This document shows, piece by piece, positions 26,065 through 34,005 of a stretch of 64,000 nt of DNA (position 1 is the first letter of the stretch; every line of letters begins with the position of its first letter). Source of the DNA: Anaerovorax odorimutans (GTDB taxonomy: Bacteria; Bacillota; Clostridia; Peptostreptococcales; Anaerovoracaceae); contig NZ_JANFXK010000008.1 in the NCBI RefSeq assembly GCF_024459955.1, positions 1-64,000 on the forward strand, read 5' to 3'. The notes beneath the pieces are model-generated. The model did not search any database. It was not told where the DNA came from and saw only the letters and a list, made by a program, of their open reading frames with translations. Both the position numbers and the translations under genes were made by a program.

Positions 26065-27505
26065 TTGTCAGCACCCTTCCCCCTTTCTCCCCTCCTGTCA
26101 GCACAGACTGAGAATTGTCTCCAAACATTGACATTTGAACCCCATCGTTTATCTGCAATATTTGATTTTTTATGACATGGGGCATGAAATTCTTCTCTCC
26201 GTAATACTTCCCCGAGCAGGTCAGAAAATGCCTGGCCCGTTTCAGCACCACGCCTATTTTTTTCAGATCTTCGTATTTTACGGCAGAGATCCTTCTCTGG
26301 CGCACAATCCTCTGTGCTGACTGCACGCCTACCCCCGGTATGCGCAGCAGCTGATCCATAGATGCTTTATTGACTTCCACCGGGAACTGATCCAAATGCC
26401 GCAGCGCCCAGGTCACCTTTGGATCCAGGTCCGGGTCCAGATTGGGGTTTTCCTCATCCAGGATCTCGCCGGCGCTGAACCCGTAAAAACGCAGCAGCCA
26501 GTCCGCCTGATACAGGCGGTGTTCCCGGCTGAGGGGCGGAGCTGTCAGGGCATCGGGCAGGATCGGCGAAGGGACCACCGGAATATAGGCGCTGTAGTAC
26601 ACCCTCTTCATCTTGAAGGTATGGTACAGATTCTCCGTGGTCGTCAGGATCTGCTTGTCCGTCTCCTGGCCGGCGCCGATAATCATCTGAGTGGTCTGGC
26701 CGGCCGGAGCAAAAACCTCTTTTTTTCTCCCCTGCCGCGCCGGAACTCCCGCTGCTCCTGCGAGAGCCGTCTGCTCGGGACTGTTCTGGTTCTGCCGCAG
26801 CTGCTGGGGGTCCACCAGGACGCTGCTCTGACTGGGATTCAGGTAGCTGAGATCGGAATTGAGGTCCTGTCCTTTGAACATGGTTCCCGGCCCTTTCAGC
26901 GCTTTTCTTTCGATCAGGGTATTGGTGATCTGACGCATGGGGCTGAATATCTGCTTCGGCTTTTTCTGCGGGGCAAAGAGCTCCAGACTTTTACTGGTAG
27001 GCATCTCTATGTTCACGCTGAGACGGTCCGCCACAAGGCCGATGGCATGAATCAGTTCCTGCGACACGCCGGGGATGATTTTGGCGTGGATGTAGCCGGC
27101 AAAGCCGTATTGGTTCCGCAAAAGCCGCAGACAATGAAGGATACGCTCCGCGGTATGATCCGGGGACACCTCCACTGCAGAGCTGAGAAACAGCCCTTCG
27201 ATATAATTCCTGCGGTAAAACTCAATAGTCAGCCTGGCCAGCTCCTCCGGTTCAAAGGAAGCGCGCTCCACGTCCGCGCTGCGCCGATTGACGCAATACT
27301 CACAGTCATAGGCGCATTTATTGGTGAACAGCACTTTTAAAAGTGAAATACACCTGCCGTCGGCGGACCAGGTATGACAGATTCCTTCCGCCGCTCCGCT
27401 GCCTATGGTACCGTTGTTCTTTCGGCCTACACCGCTGCTGGAACAGGAGACATCGTATTTTGCGCTGTCCGCAAGTATTTTCAGTTTGTCAAACATCAGA
27501 TCCAT
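26057..27505 (-). CDS. Putative DNA modification/repair radical SAM protein (TIGR03916-type)
   Basis: A 482-aa radical SAM enzyme. The [4Fe-4S] motif CX3CX2C is Cys64, Cys68 and Cys71 in KCAYDCEYC. The C-terminus carries a helix-hairpin-helix DNA-binding motif (LLRIPGVGVQSAQRIV, about 405-425), so the substrate is probably DNA or bound to it. Residues about 205-263 are a Gln/Ser/Pro/Asn-rich stretch inserted just before the conserved FAPAGQTTQMI segment. The family's norm, as I recall it, has a shorter loop there, so this may be a lineage-specific insertion. The ATG at 27505 follows AAGGAGGGTAGCCC. Product and substrate are unknown. Confidence 0.88.
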   Translation of the reverse strand: MDLMFDKLKILADSAKYDVSCSSSGVGRKNNGTIGSGAAEGICHTWSADGRCISLLKVLFTNKCAYDCEYCVNRRSADVERASFEPEELARLTIEFYRRNYIEGLFLSSAVEVSPDHTAERILHCLRLLRNQYGFAGYIHAKIIPGVSQELIHAIGLVADRLSVNIEMPTSKSLELFAPQKKPKQIFSPMRQITNTLIERKALKGPGTMFKGQDLNSDLSYLNPSQSSVLVDPQQLRQNQNSPEQTALAGAAGVPARQGRKKEVFAPAGQTTQMIIGAGQETDKQILTTTENLYHTFKMKRVYYSAYIPVVPSPILPDALTAPPLSREHRLYQADWLLRFYGFSAGEILDEENPNLDPDLDPKVTWALRHLDQFPVEVNKASMDQLLRIPGVGVQSAQRIVRQRRISAVKYEDLKKIGVVLKRARHFLTCSGKYYGEKNFMPHVIKNQILQINDGVQMSMFGDNSQSVLTGGEKGGRVLTNG

Positions 27506-27683
27506 GGGCTACCCTCCTTGCTTGCTGAACTTACGTTCTTATTTTACCACATCGAAAACATATGTTCAACTTTTATGTTTTTCCGGTCCTGCATATTTCT
27601 TCCTTGTATTTTTTTCTTTTCATTGCTAATATTCTATTAAAGGAATACTTCTTAGGGGATAATTCATTCAGAAAGGGATTTAT

Positions 27684-28859
27684 ATGGAAAAAAATGCTTT
27701 GGTTCTCAGCGGCGGCGGTTCGCGCGGCGGCTACGAAATTGGCGTATGGCAGGCCCTGCGCGAGCTGGGAGTGCCCATTCACATTGTAACAGGTACGTCG
27801 GTAGGCGCGCTCAACGGCGCCATGGTGGCTCAGGATGACTTCGAGCTGGCTGTGGATCTCTGGAAAGAATTGGAGACGCATATGGTTTTTGATCTGGAAA
27901 GCGATGGCGGAAAAGACACCGGCCGCTTTGATTTTGAAATTGCCGGTATGACTGCCGGCGAGGCGATTGCCTATGCCAAAGAAATTCTCACCAGGGGCGG
28001 GGCCGGTACGTCCGGCCTGGAGAAGATCGTTCAGCGATATGTAAGCGAAGAAAAGATCCGCGGCTCGGACATAAAGCTGGGGGTCGTGACCGTGGAGTTT
28101 CCCACCATGAAACCCCATTACCTCTTCGCCGAGGACATTCCTCAGGGGAAGCTGCCGGATTACATTCTCGCCAGCGCATCCTGCTTTCCCGCGGTTCAGG
28201 CCCGGGAGATCGATGGAATCCGCTACATCGATGGCGGTTATGTGGATGTGATGCCCGTAGAGCTGGCTTTGAAGCAGGGGGCGGACAACATCATCGCTGT
28301 CCATCTGGAGGCTGCTGGTTTTGTTCGCCAGGACACCGTAGAGCTGGCGGAGGAAACCGCTTCGAAGGTGATAATCATCAAGAGCCACTGGGATCTGGGA
28401 AACTTTTTAATCTTTGACACGGATAACACCCGCCGTATCATTCGCCTGGGCTATCTGGACACAATGAAGGCCTTTGGCGTTTTCGAGGGGAAAAAGTTCA
28501 CCTTCTCCAAGGGAGAACTGACGCCTCACCAGCGATCCGGCGCAGAAGCCGCCGCCAGAATACTCAAACTGGACCCGGCTGTTATTTACAAAAAAACACA
28601 GCTTCACAGCCATCTGCGCAGTGCGCTCTCTAAAGTGCCGACGCCCGATATTCGTGATATCCGCACGCCGGAGGACGCACGCCGCAAGCTCAACGAGGCT
28701 ACCCTCATGCTGTACATCGCCGACCGCCTGGCAGAAAAGGGCTCTGACAGCTTTTTCGCAGGGCGCAGCGCCTTTAAGCTGTTTAAGGAAGAAATACTGG
28801 CCGCCGACTATCTCCTGGTCAATGAACTGCTGGATAAAAAAGATATCAAAGGGAAATAG
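27684..28859 (+). CDS. Patatin-like phospholipase
   Basis: Lipid acyl hydrolase with a Ser-Asp dyad; 391 aa. The oxyanion-hole motif GGGSRGGYE is at 10-18, the nucleophile Ser39 in GTSVG (37-41) and the dyad Asp182 in IDGGYVD. Residues after about 250 form a charged C-terminal region of unknown fold. No signal peptide is present, so it acts in the cytoplasm or at the inner membrane face. The ATG follows AAAGGGATTTAT. It is a single gene; an intron-like remnant begins about 20 bp after its stop codon. Confidence 0.92.
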   Translation: MEKNALVLSGGGSRGGYEIGVWQALRELGVPIHIVTGTSVGALNGAMVAQDDFELAVDLWKELETHMVFDLESDGGKDTGRFDFEIAGMTAGEAIAYAKEILTRGGAGTSGLEKIVQRYVSEEKIRGSDIKLGVVTVEFPTMKPHYLFAEDIPQGKLPDYILASASCFPAVQAREIDGIRYIDGGYVDVMPVELALKQGADNIIAVHLEAAGFVRQDTVELAEETASKVIIIKSHWDLGNFLIFDTDNTRRIIRLGYLDTMKAFGVFEGKKFTFSKGELTPHQRSGAEAAARILKLDPAVIYKKTQLHSHLRSALSKVPTPDIRDIRTPEDARRKLNEATLMLYIADRLAEKGSDSFFAGRSAFKLFKEEILAADYLLVNELLDKKDIKGK

Positions 28860-28882
28860 CTTTGTTTCCCCGAAATCAGGTG

Positions 28883-28945
28883 GGAGGCGGGGACTAGCCG
28901 CTGTCCTCTCACAGCGCCGGACATACGGTTCTCGTATCCGGCGCT
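28883..28945 (-). mobile_element. Group II intron 3'-end remnant (domains V and VI)
   Basis: On the minus strand 28912-28944 folds as a domain V-like hairpin: GCGCCGGA pairs with TCCGGCGC around an inner ATACG/CGTAT stem. It is followed by GTGAGAGGACAGCGGCTAG and a GTCCCCGCCTCC end that forms a domain VI-like helix with a bulged A. This order and the GTGAGAGG link are typical of the 3' ends of bacterial group II introns. No reverse transcriptase or 5' half is present. The sequence on either side, up to 29096, holds no gene. Confidence 0.6.
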
Positions 28946-29096
28946 TTCAATCGTTGACACACACAGACTGGTACGCATTGGCTAAATCATAAAAGCCTGT
29001 GCGTATCAGTCTTTCTTTTGTCATTGCTCTTTTGACCATTGTCAGATTTGAATTGAACCAGTGCCCTTTTCGGCTGTTTGTAATCTGAAAATAATT

Positions 29097-29816
29097 TTAA
29101 TATTTCTCGAGATTTTCCATAATCCTAATGCCTTCCTCTATATCTCCGATACCATTTATTACACACTCAAAACGATCCGCCACTTTGACAACTGTATATT
29201 CATCTGTTTCTTCTATCTTTTTAATATACAGTTTTTCCCCCGTTCGTGGAGAAGTATACGGCTCACCGTCAATCATGATATCCTTATCAAAATTGTCAAA
29301 ATTGTAATCAATATAAAGGGAACCCTGCGTTGAATTTTTATATGTGTATGTATACATCTCCTCATCAGCGTTTTTTGTGACTTTTAACGAAATAAAACTA
29401 TACCCCTCTGGGATATACTTAGGCACATATAACGTTTCGATTAAATCTTCCGCTTCTTTCATGTTCTCAAAATTGTCAATTTCCATAACTTCTGATCTAT
29501 TTCCCTCCTCATCGACTTCTTCATGAATCGATGAGGAGGATAGAAGGTGTACATATTTTCCGATCAGCCGTTTGCCGCCATAGGCGCCGTCAGCATTAAA
29601 CCAGACACTTAATGAAATTCCACCCAGCAAAACGACTGTAAATAGAGCAGCTATTCGCAATACTTTTTTATGGGTATTTCTCTTTTGCCTCTGCTTGATT
29701 CGCCCAAATAGTTGTGGATCTATTTCGGGAGCTTCGTAAGTTTGCCGAACATATTGTTCACTTGCTTCCTGCATTTTTTTGCATAATTCTTCGTGCAGTT
29801 TTTCGTTTCTCCCCAT
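29097..29816 (-). CDS. DUF4367-type membrane-anchored anti-sigma factor candidate
   Basis: A 239-aa protein with a cytoplasmic N-terminus (about 1-52, ending in a Lys/Arg-rich stretch RIKQRQKRNTHKK), one membrane helix (about 53-72) and an extracellular domain with YIPEGYSF near 140, matching DUF4367 proteins. It follows the sigma factor gene by 6 bp and so is the likely anti-sigma factor that holds it at the membrane. The ATG follows GAAAGAGGATGATTTACT. Inducing signal unknown. Lower GC and more Asn/Ile/Lys codons than the flanking operons. Confidence 0.78.
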   Translation of the reverse strand: MGRNEKLHEELCKKMQEASEQYVRQTYEAPEIDPQLFGRIKQRQKRNTHKKVLRIAALFTVVLLGGISLSVWFNADGAYGGKRLIGKYVHLLSSSSIHEEVDEEGNRSEVMEIDNFENMKEAEDLIETLYVPKYIPEGYSFISLKVTKNADEEMYTYTYKNSTQGSLYIDYNFDNFDKDIMIDGEPYTSPRTGEKLYIKKIEETDEYTVVKVADRFECVINGIGDIEEGIRIMENLEKY

Positions 29817-29822
29817 AGTAAA

Positions 29823-30353
29823 TCATCCTCTTTCAATATTTACAAAAGCTTCTTTTAGTTTCACCAGACCTCTCACATACCTGGTTCGTACCGTATTCAC
29901 ATTGACATTTAGAATATCGGCGATTTCGATCAATTTATATTCGCAGATGATGTTTAATCGAATTACTTCTCGATACTTTTCGTCCAAAGAATCCAGCGCC
30001 CGCATCACGTTTAACCCAGCTTCTTTATTGAGCAGGCATTCGAGAATGTCAGCTTCAAGATCCTCGATATTTATTTCTTGTGTTTCACAAAATTCCTCTA
30101 TATTCTCAACTGAAGCAAACGTTTTATTATAGCGTTTTAAATTTCTGAAATGCATATTAATTTCATTCACGGTAATGCGCATCGCCCATGGCTTAAAAGA
30201 CTTTTCACTTTTTAGTGTTTCAATGTTAAGGATAATCCGTTCCATAACATTTTGTGTCACGTCTCTTGCTACATCCTCATCATACAATTTAGAAAGCACA
30301 AAGTAATATACATCTGTATATAATTCATTTATCTTCCTGTTTAAATCCATCAT
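29823..30353 (-). CDS. ECF-type RNA polymerase sigma factor
   Basis: A 176-aa sigma-70 family protein with region 2 (about 10-75: YYFVLSKLYDEDVARDVTQN followed by ILNIETLKSEKSFKPWAMRI) and region 4 (about 120-172: LDSLDEKYREVIRLNIICEY, then a helix-turn-helix IADILNVNVNTVRTRYVRG). No region 1 or 3 is seen, as usual for the ECF group. The ATG at 30353 follows AAAGGCAGCAA. The adjacent membrane protein is its probable anti-sigma. The upstream 139-aa gene may be a target or a co-transcribed product. Confidence 0.9.
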   Translation of the reverse strand: MMDLNRKINELYTDVYYFVLSKLYDEDVARDVTQNVMERIILNIETLKSEKSFKPWAMRITVNEINMHFRNLKRYNKTFASVENIEEFCETQEINIEDLEADILECLLNKEAGLNVMRALDSLDEKYREVIRLNIICEYKLIEIADILNVNVNTVRTRYVRGLVKLKEAFVNIERG

Positions 30354-30383
30354 TTGCTGCCTTTATTCTTTCAACGCGGAATG

Positions 30384-30803
30384 TTATAGTTTTCTATATT
30401 TTGTTCTGTATGCAGATCCATCAAATAGCACGCATTTTATTTGATAACTAGAATCAGAGTTAATGGCATAAACCGGTTTATGCGACAGAGTTCTCCCTGA
30501 TACCTTCTTTGTACGCACTGATCCGCCAACATTCACATATTTGCCTTTGCTATTCTTTTTTTGCAAATACACTGTAGACTTTAATATATTCGTAGAGGTG
30601 GTTGCACTAGCCTTAATGTTTGCCTGTGCCCTAGTTGATGATAACTTATTGAATGTTACGCTAAAATAGTTGATTGCCCTTGGCTGAATACTATTTTCCT
30701 CATCGGACGCATCTTCACAGATAACGCCTTCCTCTCCCTCAGGAGGTACTTCACCCTTCTCTTCTATTGACCAATCATAACACTCATCAGGTAAAGTGTC
30801 CAT
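30384..30803 (-). CDS. Hypothetical protein, DUF6147-like
   Basis: A 139-aa protein: an acidic N-terminus (residues 1-38, with repeated Glu), then a beta-rich part with PRAINYFSVTFNKLSS, typical of small secreted clostridial proteins, and a C-terminal Tyr/Lys-rich strand pair. The ATG follows AAGGAGGGCATAAG, a strong site, so the start is sound, yet I see no signal peptide, which is odd if it is an exported protein. It may be a degenerate or leaderless member. Co-directional with and 30 bp upstream of the sigma factor gene. Function unknown; family assignment is weak. Confidence 0.55.
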   Translation of the reverse strand: MDTLPDECYDWSIEEKGEVPPEGEEGVICEDASDEENSIQPRAINYFSVTFNKLSSTRAQANIKASATTSTNILKSTVYLQKKNSKGKYVNVGGSVRTKKVSGRTLSHKPVYAINSDSSYQIKCVLFDGSAYRTKYRKL

Positions 30804-31173
30804 CTTATGCCCTCCTTCTTACATCCCGTAATTTCTACTTCTATTGATATAAGATGAACAAGCAATGGGTATAATTTCAAAATATCCAAAATTAATTGGC
30901 ATTTTGTAAAATATTATGACAGAGACAATTGTCCATTATATAGTCATTGAATATGGTAAGACGTTTAACAGTTATACATTAACAGAAATCAAAATAACTT
31001 GACTCTTTTTTTTTAGAAAAATGAAATTCTCTCCAAGTTTCATCATCTTATTATATATAAGGGGAAATATATGAGAAAAAAGAAGTTATATGATTACTGT
31101 GAAAAGGGAGATGATGCATTTGGCTGTCTTAAATAAGACAATTGGTCGTTAGATTTATACGTAGAAGAAAAAA
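30804..31173. other. AT-rich spacer with a possible promoter and short hairpin
   Basis: No full-length gene here. A plausible plus-strand promoter has -35 TTGACT (30999-31004), a 17-nt spacer and -10 TGAAAT (31022-31027). The ATGAAA...TTTCAT hairpin at 31021-31043 overlaps it. A 21-codon frame follows at 31071. Confidence 0.35.
31071..31136 (+). CDS. Very short open frame (21 aa), possible peptide
   Basis: ATG at 31071 preceded by AAGGGGAAATAT (good ribosome site), then 21 codons to a TAA. The product is basic at the start and ends with DDAFGCLK. It could be a leader peptide, a cut-down fragment of a larger gene, or noise. It is included only because the ribosome site is good; nothing else supports it. 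Confidence 0.2.
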   Translation: MRKKKLYDYCEKGDDAFGCLK

Positions 31174-31647
31174 GTGTGTAAAGTGAAAAAAAATCTTATT
31201 GTCATAGTTTTAGTTGTTCTAGTTATTGGAACAATAGGAACGGCTGCATATCTCCAATTTGTAAAGCCGGATGAAGCTAGCAAAGTAGTCTCCAAGCCAT
31301 ATGAGGGTGAACAAACCGCAGGTTTTGAAACGCTGTTAAATAGTTCAAATAATTTTGATCTTGGTGTAAACAAATATGGGCAACCGATATTTATTGATCG
31401 TGATAAAGCATATGAACAAATGTTGATTACCTGTAACGATGGCATAGAAGCAATAAAAAAGACGGGCGATTTGCCAAAGATATCAAAACAGAATATGGAT
31501 GCATATGGCTCCATAGGAGCAGAGTTAAGTGAGTCAGACTTCAGCCGGGACGTCCTCAAGCAAGCGGCTTTCATAGGTGTTTTTTATGATTTTTATTGCC
31601 ATAGTGATGATGACTTTTATATTAATCGAGCAGAAGGCGGTGACTAG
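31174..31647 (+). CDS. Membrane-anchored hypothetical protein, C-terminus fused into intron-like repeat
   Basis: Starts at GTG (31174) or more likely the GTG at 31183; about 154-157 aa. It has a Lys-rich start and one hydrophobic helix (about 7-26), then a soluble part with DKAYEQMLITCNDGIEAI and an acidic helix. No family is recognised. The final codons (EGGD-stop) are made of the group II intron-like sequence at 31635-31662. This suggests that an insertion cut off and replaced the natural C-terminus, so the gene may be truncated. Low GC, like the sigma factor gene cluster. Confidence 0.5.
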   Translation: MCKVKKNLIVIVLVVLVIGTIGTAAYLQFVKPDEASKVVSKPYEGEQTAGFETLLNSSNNFDLGVNKYGQPIFIDRDKAYEQMLITCNDGIEAIKKTGDLPKISKQNMDAYGSIGAELSESDFSRDVLKQAAFIGVFYDFYCHSDDDFYINRAEGGD

Positions 31648-31721
31648 CCGCTGTCCTCTCACGACTCCATTCTATCGGGCAAACTCCGGACTTGCACCGG
31701 TTAGAAACGTACGCCGCCGGG
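31635..31721 (-). mobile_element. Second group II intron-like 3' remnant
   Basis: The minus strand carries GTGAGAGGACAGCGGCTAGT (31643-31662), identical to the matching part of 28892-28911, followed by CACCGCCTTCTGCTCGATT, like a bacterial intron 3' end. The upstream side (31663-31721) does not hold a normal domain V but has another hairpin (TTGCACC.../...GGTGCAA). It provides the stop codon of the gene at 31174. Confidence 0.5.
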
Positions 31722-31732
31722 TGCAAATCAAG

Positions 31733-31790
31733 AAAAAAGTGCTGCCGCCCCGCCCTTTTCCGGGCCTGTGACAGCACTTTCCTTATTTTT
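31733..31790. terminator. Bidirectional terminator
   Basis: AAAGTGCTG and CAGCACTTT form the stem around a GC-rich loop; A- and T-runs lie on both outer sides. It separates the gene ending at 31647 from the converging ECF S-component gene. Confidence 0.75.
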
Positions 31791-31821
31791 CTGTAACCTG
31801 TGCGTTCCCTTTTACGATCAC

Positions 31822-32373
31822 TTATTTTTCCAGAACATAGGCAAAGTATTTTCTCGCCGGCGTCTTATACAGCGCTGCCGCCAGTACGCCCGCGATAACC
31901 ATGCCCACAACAAACTGTCCGATATTCCACGGCACTCCCAGAACTGGCGTTACCCAATTTCCCACAATAACGCCTTCCGCCACATAATAGCCGATCACCA
32001 TAAAGATGCCTGCCAGAACCATGCCTACCAGTTCTATCACCGGTACGCCGGCAATGGCTGCTGACTTTTTCTTCAGCGTCGCCGCAATGAAAAGGCCCAT
32101 AATGATGGCCATGATGCCTTTGATGCCAAAGGTCCACGGAGCCCAGATCGGCATGCCTCCCATAACATCCCCCAGTGCTCCGCCTATGGCTGCGGCCGCG
32201 GCTCCGTACTTCCATCCCAACACCAGTACAGCCAGGAAAATCATAGCATCCCCGAGATGCACATATCCCTGCGTTCCCGGAATCGGAAACTTGATAAACA
32301 TGATAGAAACGATAATAATGCCGATCATCAGCGCAGTCATGACGATTTTCGTTGTCTGTCCCGCGTTTCTCAT
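31822..32373 (-). CDS. ECF transporter S component (possibly vitamin B6-type)
   Basis: A 183-aa integral membrane substrate-binding subunit with about five hydrophobic helices. The motifs YVHLGDAMIFLAVLVLG (about 38-54) and AAIGGALGDVMGG match the ECF S-component family that includes HmpT/PdxU-type proteins. It would use the shared energising module (EcfAA'T), which is not in this window. It is divergently transcribed from a MocR/PdxR-type regulator with symmetric sites between them, and such regulators often control vitamin B6 genes; B6 uptake is therefore inferred, not shown. No riboswitch is seen in its short leader. Confidence 0.82.
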   Translation of the reverse strand: MRNAGQTTKIVMTALMIGIIIVSIMFIKFPIPGTQGYVHLGDAMIFLAVLVLGWKYGAAAAAIGGALGDVMGGMPIWAPWTFGIKGIMAIIMGLFIAATLKKKSAAIAGVPVIELVGMVLAGIFMVIGYYVAEGVIVGNWVTPVLGVPWNIGQFVVGMVIAGVLAAALYKTPARKYFAYVLEK

Positions 32374-32403
32374 TTTTTCTTCCTCTCTTTACTATTTTTT
32401 TAC

Positions 32404-32446
32404 TATACACTATAATACATGGTAGGTGTATATAAGAAAATATACA
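32404..32446. promoter_or_regulatory. Operator candidate with repeated TGTATA half-sites
   Basis: TATACAC (32404-32410) and GTGTATA (32426-32432) form an inverted repeat with a 15-nt centre, and TGTATAT-AAGAAA-ATATACA (32427-32446) forms a second, overlapping one. The array sits between the divergent ECF S-component and MocR genes, as expected for MocR/PdxR binding and autoregulation. Confidence 0.55.
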
Positions 32447-32482
32447 AATATAATTATTTTTGTAGGTACAGTGAGGTGCGTC

Positions 32483-33880
32483 ATGAAAGCAATTATTCCC
32501 AATATCGACGAACGTTCCAAAAGAGCTTATTATTTGCAGCTCTACGATTACATAAAAGAAGCGATTCTCTCAGGAGAAATACGCGCTGGAGAAAAGCTTC
32601 CCTCCCTGCGGAGTCTCTCCAGGTCCCTGGGTCTGAGCATGACCACCGTAGAGCTGGCCTACAGTCAGCTGACAGTGGAAGGCTACATATACAGCAAACC
32701 TCAGTCCGGCTATTACGCGGGAAACGTGCTGCCCACAGAAACCATCACCCCGCTGAAAAAGCAGGACGTCTCGCCGCTGGACCGCACTATGGAGGCGCAG
32801 GAACCGGAGTTCTATTATGATCTGGACTGTTTTGATTTCAACAAGTGGAAGAAATGCGTCAATAAGGTCATTACCGAATACTCTCCCCTTCTCTTTTTCG
32901 AAAGTGACCCCCAGGGGGAAATGGCTCTGCGCTATGAAATATCCAAATATCTCTATCAGTCCCGGGGCGTCATCTGCGATCCGACGCAGATCGTAATTGG
33001 AGCCGGAACCCAGCAGATCACCAACCATCTGGCCAATATTCTCAAGAAAATGGCTGTGGATCACGTTGCCGTTGAGGATCCCGGTTACATGCCGGTAAAC
33101 AATATCTTCCGGGACCGCGGATTTTCCATCACGCCGGTAAAGGTGGGAAAGGAAGGCATCACCATTGACCGGCTCCCTTCCAACATCCGTTCGGCGGTCT
33201 ATGTAAGTCCCTCCAATCAGGTTCCTACAGGGGCGGTCATGCCTATCGGCAAACGCTATGAACTGCTTGAATGGGCCATAAAAAACGATAGCATCATCAT
33301 GGAGGATGACTACGACAGTGAGCTGCGCTATTTTGGGAAGCCGATCCCCGCCCTTCAGGGCCTTGACACGAAAGAGCGTGTCGTGTATCTGGGGTCTTTT
33401 TCCACGACTTTGTTCTCTTCCATTAAGATCAGCTACATGGTCCTTCCCCCCGCCATGGCGGAGATCTTCCGCACAATCCGCGGAGACTATACCCAGACCT
33501 GCTCCAAGATGGAACAGCTGACCCTGGCTCTGTTCATGGAGAAAGGCTTTTATCAGACCAATATTAAAAAGCTGCGCAACCTGTATTCGCAAAAGCTCCA
33601 CGCCGTGGTAAAATGCCTCAGTACAAACTTTACCAAACCCACCAATACTTCCTCGGGGATCAATATCATCGTGCGGGTCAAGGGTACCAAGAGCGCGCAG
33701 CAGCTCTGCGCCGATGCCAAAGCTTTGGGAATCGCTGCCATCCCCACGGCCGCCTATACCGGAGAAACAGAAGACAATTCCACTTCGCTGATCCTGTATT
33801 ACAACCAGATCCCCCTGGCTGACATCCCCGACGCCATGAAAGAGCTGGTCCAAAAGTGGAGATCGGCTGACGCCAAATAG
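32483..33880 (+). CDS. MocR/PdxR-type GntR regulator with aminotransferase domain
   Basis: A 465-aa regulator with an N-terminal GntR winged helix (about 10-75: GEKLPSLRSLSRSLGLSMTT) joined to a class I aminotransferase-like domain that binds pyridoxal phosphate. The PLP-lysine region of these proteins is present in the stretch with VVYLGSFSTTLFSSIKISYM; the lysine is probably in SSIKIS. It likely senses PLP. The start at ATG 32483 follows GTGAGGTGCGTC. It is divergent from the ECF S-component gene, so that gene is its most likely target. Ends at a shared terminator. Confidence 0.9.
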   Translation: MKAIIPNIDERSKRAYYLQLYDYIKEAILSGEIRAGEKLPSLRSLSRSLGLSMTTVELAYSQLTVEGYIYSKPQSGYYAGNVLPTETITPLKKQDVSPLDRTMEAQEPEFYYDLDCFDFNKWKKCVNKVITEYSPLLFFESDPQGEMALRYEISKYLYQSRGVICDPTQIVIGAGTQQITNHLANILKKMAVDHVAVEDPGYMPVNNIFRDRGFSITPVKVGKEGITIDRLPSNIRSAVYVSPSNQVPTGAVMPIGKRYELLEWAIKNDSIIMEDDYDSELRYFGKPIPALQGLDTKERVVYLGSFSTTLFSSIKISYMVLPPAMAEIFRTIRGDYTQTCSKMEQLTLALFMEKGFYQTNIKKLRNLYSQKLHAVVKCLSTNFTKPTNTSSGINIIVRVKGTKSAQQLCADAKALGIAAIPTAAYTGETEDNSTSLILYYNQIPLADIPDAMKELVQKWRSADAK

Positions 33881-33933
33881 GACGGGCCGCCGCCCTTGCG
33901 ACAGTATACCCGGGCGAAAAACGCACAGCAAAC

Positions 33934-33983
33934 GGATAAAAGCGCCGCCCATCTGAAATCAGACTTGGCAGCGCTTTTATCAT
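33934..33983. terminator. Bidirectional terminator between mocR and the hydrogenase operon
   Basis: GATAAAAGCGC and GCGCTTTTATC form a stem around an internal GCC...GGC pairing, with A- and T-runs. It lies between two converging transcripts. Confidence 0.8.
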
Positions 33984-34005
33984 TGTCTCACTGTTTTATT
34001 TTGTT

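Noticed and set aside
32570-33952. Minus-strand frame of about 460 codons opposite the MocR gene
   Set aside because: Antisense to a clear regulator gene; no recognisable domain.
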